From Sphingobacteriaceae bacterium (GTDB taxonomy: Bacteria; Bacteroidota; Bacteroidia; B-17B0; Aurantibacillaceae): a stretch of 64,000 nt of DNA. This document shows positions 34,584 through 45,800 of this stretch, in pieces (within the stretch, counting starts at the first letter, position 1; every line of letters starts with the position of its first letter). The DNA lies in contig JADJXI010000004.1 of NCBI GenBank assembly GCA_016715905.1, forward strand, positions 558,001-622,000, written 5' to 3'. A model generated the notes under the pieces. It saw only the letters and a program-made list of their open reading frames with translations, was not told where the DNA came from and did not search any database. The position numbers were made by a program, and so were the translations under genes.

Positions 34584-35264
34584 ATGGAAAAACCAACAGA
34601 AACATTAAGTAATGACAAAATTATAGCTTCTAACAGCAGTGGAATGCCAATTTGGATTCAAATACTGGGCTTGTGCATTACAGTGGTATCCATTATTTAT
34701 TGTTTAAATGCACGTACATGGGAAGAAATTATTAAATACGTATCCTACGTTGCTTCAGGTTTATTCATTGTTTTTTTTTTAATTATTGTTACCAGTGTTC
34801 TTCGCAGTGGTATTACAAAGAATGATTTCAAGTCGTTTGTTTATGCTTTACCGCTTGTAATTCTATTGCTCTTTTTTATGGGATTATCGAACTATTCACT
34901 ATTTGTAGGAATTAAGGATATTTTTCTTTGGATTATGTCGCCATCACTTTCTAAAACGAGTACTGTAATTCTAACATCTATATTTACACTAGGGTTGGGG
35001 TCAGCGTTATTTTATTTTCGACTTCGAATGAGAACAATATATGGTTTAACAGAAGCAGCAATTGGCATAGTTGTAGCCGGAAATAGAGCATTATCGCAGA
35101 TAGATCAATTTGTGTCAACAGATTTTTACCTTGCAATTTTAACGGCATCGGTATATTTGATTGTACGAGGTTTCGATAATATACATCAAGGTTTAATAAA
35201 AGAGCCTATTGACCCTTATGGTAAAAAGTTGTTTGTGTTTTTGCAAAGGCGCATACCAATGTAA
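34584..35264 (+). CDS. Hypothetical multi-pass membrane protein
   Basis: 226 residues with about five hydrophobic helices (near 25-45, 52-75, 85-105, 110-130 and 138-150), then a shorter amphipathic tail. No signature that I know. Plus strand and isolated; the flanking minus-strand mobility genes suggest a separate cargo gene. Confidence 0.6.
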   Translation: MEKPTETLSNDKIIASNSSGMPIWIQILGLCITVVSIIYCLNARTWEEIIKYVSYVASGLFIVFFLIIVTSVLRSGITKNDFKSFVYALPLVILLLFFMGLSNYSLFVGIKDIFLWIMSPSLSKTSTVILTSIFTLGLGSALFYFRLRMRTIYGLTEAAIGIVVAGNRALSQIDQFVSTDFYLAILTASVYLIVRGFDNIHQGLIKEPIDPYGKKLFVFLQRRIPM

Positions 35265-35471
35265 ATCATGAATTATAGAGGTTTATTTTATATAAACAGG
35301 TTCGCATTGATGATTTTGAAAACGTTTAATTAAGAAAAGAGAATAAGTTGTTAACTCTAATCGTAAAATTTAATAGCACTTATCCCTTTTAATAAAGCTA
35401 AACCAGCATCATAAAACCTTTCATGTTTAAGAGAACTTTCTTTTCAGTATAAACAGACATTAAGCTATTTG

Positions 35472-36365
35472 CTATAAAACATCTAATCTTACATTTCCCT
35501 TTGGTCTTTTTTCAATACGGGAAGGTTTCAAAATAGTTTTCACTGTTTCCTGAGAAATTTCGTTTCCTTCTTTGTCGATAAACATTTTTGAGATCATTTC
35601 AGCCACTTCATTAGGAGTGCCGCTTATAATGGGACGACCATTGATGCGTTTTTCGTACATCAACTGATAAAACACATCTACTACTAAGTTGAGATTTGAG
35701 TTTATTTGCAATTTATTTAATGTTACAGGTTTTTTTTTGGAATCTATGTTAACAATTGATTTTTCTGCAACAGATTTTTTCTTCAGCTTTAGCTGATTCT
35801 TTAATAAAGTAATTTCTAAATCACATTTTTCATTAAAAGGAACTTCAACAGAATTAATGTTATGCGGTCTATTCTGTAGATACTCCGTTTTTGCCTCGAG
35901 AAGACATGATAACTTTTCTTCAATGGATTGATAGTTTTTTAGTTTTTGTTTTAAACGTGAAAAATTATACCGAACTGCCGGCATAAATTTTTCGGATTCA
36001 ATTTCCTGACGAAGCAATTCAATTACCATTAAAGATTTTTCGATTTTGATATTGTGATCTTTTGTTGTTATGCCATCACGGTTAAGGTCAATAAGCTTTT
36101 CGAGTTTATTTAGCCAAACAAATGGGTCATTCAGTAAACTGCATTGAAACTGTAGAAATGGTTTTATTTTAGATTTTGGGAGTGATAATAGCTTATATAA
36201 GAGACAATGGCAGTATTGCTGTAAATTAAATTTTCCATTAACAGTAAAGTCAATTGGCTGATCATCTAAAGCTGATACTTCAAATTCACCGGGTATTGAA
36301 ATTTGTGGCTCTGCTACCGGATACTCCTTAAATGGAGCACAAATGATAATGGTTTTAGTTCTCAT
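35472..36365 (-). CDS. Hypothetical mobile-element protein (297 aa)
   Basis: A soluble, lysine-rich protein with long helical parts. The C-terminal 75 residues (VVDVFYQLMYEKRINGRP through SQETVKTILKP) look like a helical DNA-binding or RteC-like region known from Bacteroidota integrative elements; that likeness is weak. It is divergent from the Tc toxin gene, with a 14-bp palindrome in the shared 498-nt gap, so it might regulate the toxin. Confidence 0.55.
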   Translation of the reverse strand: MRTKTIIICAPFKEYPVAEPQISIPGEFEVSALDDQPIDFTVNGKFNLQQYCHCLLYKLLSLPKSKIKPFLQFQCSLLNDPFVWLNKLEKLIDLNRDGITTKDHNIKIEKSLMVIELLRQEIESEKFMPAVRYNFSRLKQKLKNYQSIEEKLSCLLEAKTEYLQNRPHNINSVEVPFNEKCDLEITLLKNQLKLKKKSVAEKSIVNIDSKKKPVTLNKLQINSNLNLVVDVFYQLMYEKRINGRPIISGTPNEVAEMISKMFIDKEGNEISQETVKTILKPSRIEKRPKGNVRLDVL

Positions 36366-36448
36366 TTAAAATAAATTAATCTGCACCAATTTGTTAAACT
36401 AATGTATTAAATTTCATCATTCTATAATGAATTGTTGAAAAATATAGC

Positions 36449-36479
36449 ATCAATTTGCTACGTATCGTAGCAAATTGAT
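36449..36479. promoter_or_regulatory. 14-bp perfect inverted repeat (operator candidate)
   Basis: ATCAATTTGCTACG, three bases, CGTAGCAAATTGAT. It lies between the divergent genes at 35472 (minus) and 36864 (plus). A dimeric regulator site is likely, though it could be an RNA hairpin in a transcript leader. The remainder of the 36366-36863 gap holds a 41-codon open stretch without a start (36511-36636) and a small AAAATGC/GCATTTT hairpin at 36490-36508. Confidence 0.5.
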
Positions 36480-36863
36480 TTGTCGTTAAAAAATGCTTTT
36501 AGCATTTTGAGCGATTGTTCTTAGAGCGGAATGTGGTAATTGTGAAGTTTTATATCATACTGAAAAGCATGATGAAATTCTGAAAGCGAAAACTTTATTT
36601 ACGCCTTACATAAGTTACCTGAAGATGATTAAATGATTATTAATTAAGAAATTATTTGACTTAATTTTAAAAACACTGTTAAGCATTTATTGAGAGAGGT
36701 TGTAATTTTTTTACAGGTGCTAGTTAAAACTTGCTGTGTTTATAACCTCTTAATAAAATATGATATCTTATTCGCCTATAAGCTTCGATTTTCTTTGAAT
36801 TGCACTTTCGTTTTCGCAAATTTGATATAAGCGCCCTCATTTAACCTTTTAAAAAAATTAATA

Positions 36864-39800
36864 ATGAATACACGTCATTTTCGAGTAAGAGGAGAAATAG
36901 CATGTCTTTTTTCTCCTTCCGGAGTTCCGCCAGTTGTTAAACACATTTCATCAATTAGCGTTGAATTGTGGCATAAAGCACCTTTAGAGGTTATATTATT
37001 AGGTAGAGCTTTAACAGACGATAATGGAGTGTTTGTTTGTGATTTTGAAATAGACAGCCCTATATCTTTTATTGAAGAGGGAAAGATTGAAGACGTATTT
37101 ATTGAATGTTACTATAAAGACAGATTAATAAATGAAATGGGTCCAATTGACGGGCTTGTATTAAATGAGGGTTATACAGATATAGGAACTAAAGACATTG
37201 AAATTACTGACATTGAAATTCCTGAAGTTTTCCCACTTACCGAAACCTTTCCGTTACCGGATTCTAGTCAAACGCTATCGTTGTTTCGCTTAGAGTATTT
37301 AACCGGGGAAGAGGTTCCAACTGATTTTATTGCAGACTTTATTGTTTATGATGCTGAAGGTAATGTATTTGCTGAGCTGAGTAGTAATCCTAACTCAGAG
37401 GGTTATATACAAATTAATACGCCTATACTTCCGCTTGTTGTTAAGAAAGTAGCTCCTAACGAAACAGTAATAAAATATGATATTACCGGGCCACTAGACC
37501 AGCGTTCTGAAGAATGTTACTTAAAAGTGATAGGGACTTCCGGAACACCATTATATACATTAATATGGGATATTGTAATACATGATAATTTTTTAAAGGT
37601 CAAAGACGGCGGTGGAAATTATTACACAATTACTCCCGAAATTGAATTAAAGGAGTGGGTAGCTGCCGTATATATTAATGAAAAAGGTGACGTTTATGGC
37701 TACGATGCAGATGCACACGAATGGTCGCAATTTGGAGGACCATTTGAATTTAATATGATTGAGTTTCCGGAGCATTTGGTTTCAGTAACAGATGGATTTT
37801 ATGAAACTACTCCAGGCAGTGGTACAATAACACCAGGTTCGCTTGGAAGCCCAAGCACTCCATTTGAGGAATTTATTGGTACTGTTACAAATCCTGAAGT
37901 TTATTATCTAAAAACCAGCCTTACCGTTCATGCAAACCAAGCCGGATTACCTCCTGTTTTCAGCGGAGACTTTATAATAATGCCTGGCAGTTTAAATTAT
38001 GTTCCTGTTTCAATGAGCGGAAGTCCCCCATCTATTCCTGATACATCACCTACTTTAAATGATATTGAAACCGTTAGCGGTGTGACTTTTGGAACTGTTT
38101 TTCTTGATTTCCTTACGACAAATAATTTAACGACAACAGATAAAATACGAAAAGCAGGACCACTTACTTATGTTGACGGATATCCTGTAGCAGGTATTAC
38201 TCCGCCCGAGTTAGATACTTTACAGGGTCATGTAGACTTATACTCTATAAACGAAAACCTAGATCAAAATCAGCGACTAATCAGTGAAGGATATGGGAAT
38301 ATTTATACTATTGCAAATACTCCTAAAGATATTTTTTTAACTAATGTTGTAGACAGCACACTTCCTTTATTTAAGGCAGCAGAAGTACATGAAGTAGCCA
38401 GTCAGAATTTAAAACTCGTTGGGAACTTGCTTTCAGGGACACTTGCTGATTTACAACTGACAACACCTGCAACGCCAGCATTGGCAAACTCTAATTTTGT
38501 TCCAACGGCTTTGGCGAGTTCCATTAATTCTTGTGGTTGTGATGATTGCAAATCAGCTATAAGCCCGTTTGCATATTTGATGGATTTAATCAGATATGCG
38601 GCCGCTCATGTTAAACACACTGCAAGTCCAATATATAACCCTGGTGATTCATTATCAAGTTTTATTAGTTTAATTTCAAATACATTTTTACAACCATTTG
38701 GAACGCTGAATGTAAATTGTTCAACGTTAAACGATGAATATTGCAGAGTACGTCTTACCACAGAAGTACTTGAAAAATGGCTTGATGTTAGAATTACAAA
38801 TAGTTTAATACCACCGACAGCCGGACAAATTACTGCTTTAGGAAAAGAACGCAATCAGTTTTTTACACTAACATATCAATCATTACTTAAACTAGCCGGG
38901 ACTTCATTAGATGAATTACGAGATGTTGTGACAGCTAGTCCAATTGAAGCTAAAACAAAATTAGCCCAAGCATTATCAAATAAGCTTGGAATACCACTTT
39001 ATATTGCACCGACTACAAATTTTTCAATTGACAGACTATATCTTACTTTGAACAACACCAACCCATTAAATGTTTTAAATGCAGCCAACTTAGAAAATGT
39101 TTTTGGGTTTCGAAATACAAAACGAAATGTTTTGACACCTACCCCCGTTTCATTAATCGAACAATTAAGATCTACGTATTTGCGAGATCAATGGAAAATT
39201 CAGGATTATCTTTTTAATGACTTTAGCAGAGAAGGAGTAAATCCTGCTAGTGACCCAACATTTAAAAGTAATTGGTTACCAATAATTGATCCTGATAATA
39301 TTGGATGGATTGACTTTACTTATAATCCATACAAATATGCAAAGGCTATATGGGAAAGAAGAAAGGAAGATACAGACGCTTTTTTAACTGACTGGAGCTC
39401 TAATCCTTTAAACATTATAAGAAGTGCTGCTGATATAAAAAACCAAATATTAAAAGTTAGCGACAGAAATATTGTTACTCACGTTATTGAAAACGATTTT
39501 ATAAATATTTACAACGGTGTTAACTGGAATACCAATTTTGAGATATTAAACAGAACTCTTATTGGAACAAACACAGATGTAATACTTAAAAAGTCAACAA
39601 TAGCAAATCCGCAACCTCCATTTTTTCAGCCACAAGATGTTACAAACCCTCCAAAAATGCGGTACAAGCGTGTTATTAATGTTATTAGTGCCGTACCTCA
39701 AAGTGTAGGCCCCTTTGCGTTAAATTGGACAGACCCTGTTATACAAGATCAAATAGGTTCCGCTAAGCTTACAAGTGACAACGATAGTACAATTTTTCAA

Positions 39801-42800
39801 ACTTCTGATGGCTCAATTGTAAGTGTGTCATTTGACAATGAAATGCAAGTAACGTTAACTCTGAATGCTGCACCAAATGCAAATTTTGTTAGTGGTAATA
39901 TTAAGTTTACCTATGAAGTTGAAGTGCCGCTAGTATATGAGTATGTGCTTAATCCGGCATCTGTGACAACAAGACTTTTTACAGTTGCGCAATCATACAC
40001 TTTATTACCTACCACTCCAACATCAAATCCTGCATTGCCTGTAACATTTTCTTATCCTGCCACTAATAATGCAGTCTGGAACTTGCCAAACAGCTGGATT
40101 GGAAATTATTCAGAACTAAAGGACTTATACCAAAAGATTACACTTGGAACTGCAACGGAAGTTCAATTGGCTATTGTTACAGATGATTTGTATATGAGTC
40201 TTGAGGCTTTCAACAGAATGATGAGTCTTTTAATTAAGTGTGAAAATTACCTTGCTGCAACATATACTAATCCAGCACCTAGTAATGAAGAAATATTTGA
40301 GTTAGTATCAATTTTCAGAATTAGCGCAAAAGAACAACTTAAAGAAATTTGGGTAAAGGAGGAAATTAAGCACTGGGAAGATAACACAAGTAATCCAATA
40401 ATATTAAGACTTGATTCACAATATTTTTGGAAATCTATAGAGGAGCCGATTTCAGGTTCGTGGGATCCAAGTTTACAAACTATTCCGGCAAATACCGCAA
40501 ATATTAATAGTAAAAATATTTCTATAATTGATCCGGAGCTTTTAAGTAAATCTGACTTAAATCAAAATTCGGATATTTCTGTAAAAGCTTATCGTGATCT
40601 TTATGATTCACGTTTAGCTGACTTACAAGCAGAACATGATTTCTTTTTAAGTTTATTATTACCGATTAATGCCAACGGTTATGAGGAATCACTTAACTAT
40701 ATAAATAATGATGACGAAAATATTCCTTATGATATTACGCCATATACTTCCTTACAAAGTTTGGTAGATGATTTGCAAAGTAACGATGCATTTAAAGTAA
40801 AGGAAGCTGCAGAAGTAACTTGGAACGCTTTTAGAATCAACAGAGAAGACTTTTTGTATTTGGCTGATATAAAAGAAAGATACGAGGCGAACGATCCTGG
40901 AAATGTACCCATTCTTGCAGAATTAGAAAAAACCATAAAAATTATGGTGAGCGGTTACAAACGAATTTGGTTTTACGGAGACACAGCAGGAGGTTGGATT
41001 TATGATGAGGTATTAGGAAATTTTACAAACGGTACTCCAGTATTTTATTATAACGTAATGAAGATGAAACTTGCTCCGGGAAGAAGCAGTTTGACATTAA
41101 GAGCAGATTGGCAAAGGACACTAGCCGCATGGAACAGACAAGCATTTATACAACCAGACCTTGTACCACCTGAGAACATCAAAAATTTTGTTAATACAAA
41201 CTGGGTATATACAACATGGAATGGCAGAAAAACTGCACTTAACAATGATAATGCAACTCTTGCACTCCTGTTTAATTCAACATTAACAGCAGGTGCACTG
41301 TTGAATAACTTAGAAAACCAGATTAATTTGGTTATTGGAAGGTTTACAAATTTCACCAATGAACCATTGAATTACTTACCTTACTTTAATGCTGTTGCAA
41401 ACATTGAAGAACAGGGAGAAGATATCAGACCAGTATTATCACAACTGGGTATTGGGGTAACTGAGTATAGGTTCTTAAGAAAAGTATATGATGTACTGGA
41501 AAGTACGATGCCGCCATCTTCACCATCTCCTTTGGTAGAATCCGAATACAATGACATCATTGATATATTGATCCATATAAGGAGTGGATATAAGCCGTTT
41601 TCGCAAGTAACAGAGGAGTATAATAACAATATTATTCTTAGTCAGGACTTTTTTAAGATATACAAACCAGCACCGGTAAATTTTCCATTAAGCAATTTGC
41701 CTGAATTTAATAAATGGCGCTCGCCTTACAGCGAAAGAAAAGCATGGTTAGACACTTTGCAAACAAGAATTGAAAGAGAGAGTTCAGTAATAGAAAAATG
41801 GAAAGATATTCTGCTTGATGCAGAAGAACAAAATATGCCATTGATGAGGGATGCCCTTATACGAGCTTTAACTAATAATTGCGAAAACTGGCAGGACGCA
41901 GCAGAAAGAATAGCAAAAAGTTTTTTTATTGAAACTAAAGACAATTGTTGTGTAAAACATACGAGAGTTTCATTTGCTATAGAAACATTACAAGGCTTGT
42001 TGTTTGCTTTAGAAACAGGAGTTTATGATGATTTTATAATGAACTTTGCTTTAACTGCGCCAAACTTTAAAGAAGAATGGAAGTGGATTGGCTCTTATGC
42101 CACGTGGCGTTCGGCAATGTTTGTGTTTTTGTTTCCTGAAAACCTTCTCTATCCTACATTAAAGAGATTTCAAACATCACAATTTGTTGAGCTTTCATCA
42201 TCCGTTAGCAATGCGAATCGACTCACTCCAATACAAGCATGCAAAGAAGCAGAAAAATTTGAAAATTATTTCAGTGATATTTCATATATTAGACTGTATT
42301 GTAGTACTAATGTAGAGGAGTTACGACCAGCAACAAGTTCCAATGTATGTTGCGATAGGAATGAGACAGAATTAAAAAGACTTGTATATTATTTTGGAGA
42401 AGGCCAAACTGGAGACTTTTACTATTGTGTAAAAGAAGATAGTACAACGCCCTCAGATACATTAGGTTCTTGGATTAAATTGCCTATACCGCAATCTGTT
42501 AATCTTATAGGGTGTTTTGCTTATACACAGAAAAACATTGATGATGTAGAGGTTGATAAATCATTGGTTTTATTTTATTCTACAATTAACGAAGGTGTAT
42601 TTAAGTTATTCTTTATAAGAAAGGTAGTTTCAGTAATAGGTGCCGATTGGGAAGAGCCACATGATTGCGAATTACCATCAAGGCCAGGCAAATCTGTTGC
42701 TAGAGCAATAGCTTGCGCCAATATAATCAAAGACGAAATACCGGGATTGTTATTTTCTTTTAGTGGATCGTCAGGATATGAGAGCTTATATTTCAAATTC

Positions 42801-45800
42801 AATCTTAAGGAGAGTAAATTTGACACCCCATCGCCGACTACAGGCGTAGACCCAGCATTTGTTAGTCAAGGATTTAAAAGTGCAATAATACTGCCAATTA
42901 AAACCACTAATCAAAGTTTTATTAACAGAGGGTTAGTAGCTGTAACTAATTTAAATAAAATATTGTTTAGGTTGTTGTACCAAAATAATGGCTCAATGGG
43001 TACTATAGACACATCACTTAGTGTTTTTACACAAATTATTGGGCTTTATCAAACGAATCAGCAAAATACCTTTGTGGTTTTTGATAAAGTAAGTAGTGTT
43101 GTTTATGTGAAACACGTAACAGTCAATTCTTATATAAGTAATGGTCTTTATACAGCGACTGCTTCTATTGTGACTACACCCCTTACAGATAGTGCAATAC
43201 AAACTGCTTATTCCATTTACCCAGTTTTTGGATTTAATGAATTATATCAACCTTATTTAGCATTAGAAACTTTTTCTGCTCGAGCAAAAATAGGCGCCAG
43301 AATTACTTTAACAGGAAACTCAAAAGCGAATTTATACTTGCCATTTGATTTAGCTCCTGTTATTAAAAGTTGGGTTTCCTTGGTTTCCGGTGATTGTATT
43401 GCCGACATGAATGCCAGAGCTATTAGTATAAAAGACAACATTCTTTATAATAATAATTCTCCGTTAGGAACATCGAGTTACATAATAAATAGAACACAAG
43501 CAGTAAGACAGCTTTTAGCAGAAGCGTATTACTTTGTGCCAATGCTTTTGGGCCTCGATCAACAAAGGAGAGGACAGTATGATGCAGCATTATCCTGGTA
43601 TCAATCGGTTTATGATTACACCAATCCTTTAGTAGCAAAACGAAAAATATTTTATGGATTAGTATTAGAAGAGAGTATCACCACAACTTTTTTACAAGCA
43701 CCTAATTGGCTATTAGACCCACTTAACCCACACTATATAGCGCAAACAAGAGCGAATGCGTATACCAAATATACCTTAATGAGTATCATACAATGTTTTT
43801 ACGCTTATGCTGACAGGGAATTTACGTTAGATACGATTGAAACGGTGCCAAGAGCAAGGAAACTATACACTAGTGCACTTGATTTGCTGAAAACAAAAGA
43901 GTTGAATTTACTAAATAATCAATGCATTGCACTTGCAAATGGGTGTTTAGATACACAAACCGACTTATCTACCAATTTAGTTTGGGGAGGTTTGTATGCC
44001 GAACTTAAAGGTAATCTTGCCGAAATTGGTAGTGTCAGCATTATTGAATCTTTAGCACACGATATAGCAGATGTATTGAATAGTGGCACAGAAGATACAT
44101 ATGCATCTAAATTTGCTGAAGCATTTGAAATGATTGAAGCAGCAATGCCATTACCACCAGCAGATGAAAACGTAAGTGAATTTATGGCCGGTAACCCAAT
44201 CAGAATAAATGACGCAAGCCGCTATCTTTTTGCATTAAACAATCCTCTGGAATTTAATAATACAGTTAGCGATCTTTATACAAATAGCATTGCTAACATA
44301 ATTGGTGTTTCCGTAGAAGAAATAAGCAGTACGTCAGCCGAACAAAAATTGCAATGGTTGTATGATCCTAATCCTGTTTACACAGATGATTACACATTTG
44401 CGTTTGCTGCAAGTGACGGAGAACAATTTATGAGTGGCGATAAGGCATATAACCCTTTGGCGCCAACAGAAGTGTCTTTTGATGCTAACCTTGTGTTTTC
44501 AAATGCAAAGGCAGTGAGTACTGCCACACCTATAGGACCTAACCCAGTGCCTTATACTCCATTAATAGATTTTAAATTCTGTACTCCGAAAAACCCTATT
44601 TACAATTCTCTTGAATTAAAAGGAAATTTGGAATTATACAAGATATTTAATTGCAGGAATATTGCGGGAATGGTTAGAGAATTAAGTGTGTTTGCCGCAG
44701 CAACAGATAGCACAACCGGTGTACCCGTTATAGGAGCTTCCGGTAACTTGGTCTTACCCGGAGCAAATAATTTTGCGCCAACTCAATATCGTTTTAAAGC
44801 TTTATTGGAAAGAGCCAAACAAATTGCCCAGCAAGCCGCACAATTAGAAAGCTTATTTTTGGCAGCCCTAGAGAAAGAAGATGCAGAAAATTATGCGCAA
44901 TTGCGAGCAAGGCAAGATTTGGCGACAGCACGTGCTACTGTAAAACTTCAAGATTTAAGAATTACACAAGCGAATAACGAACGTAGTTTAGCTGATTTGC
45001 AACTTGGTAAAGTAACCTTTATACAAGGACATTATAACAATTTAATTTCTTCAGGATTAAATGGATTTGAATTACAAGCGCTCGATTTATTGAATCAAAG
45101 TATTAATTTTCTTAGAGCAAGCCAAATAGCTCAAGGTGTTTCTGCAGGTTTATATATTTCGCAAGGTGTTTGGTTCGCAAATACTACAAGGGGGGCAGAA
45201 TCACTAGGTTCTTTTGCTGCTGCGGCGGCTGGAATTGCTGGAGCACTCGGAACTCAATCTTCAATTTTTTCTATACAGTCTTCAATAGCAAGTCAAATGG
45301 CAAGTTATGAACGAAGGCAGGAAGAATGGCAGTTTCAAAGCCAACTAGCCGGGCTTGATATTAGCATTGCCAATCAACAAATAAAAATTGCTGACGACAA
45401 TGTACGTATTGTATCACAAGAAAGAGAAATTGCTGTTTTAAATACAAATCATGCACAAGACGCATTGGAGTTTTTGAGAAATAAGTTTACTAATGCTGAA
45501 TTATACAATTGGATGGGTAACATACTTGAACGGGCATACAGTTACATGTTAAATCTTTCAACAGCTACTGCCCGAACAGCAGAGAATCAATTGTATTTTG
45601 AACGCCAAGAACAAGCAGGCCCATTTATACTAGATGATTACTGGGAATTGCCTTCTGCAGGATTCACAGGAGGCACATCAAACGGACAGCCAGAAAGAAG
45701 GGGTTTAACCGGTAGTGCGAGACTGTTAGTGGATATACAACGATTGGATCAATTTGCCTTTGAAACCAACAAGCGCAAGCTGCAAATGACAAAAACAATT

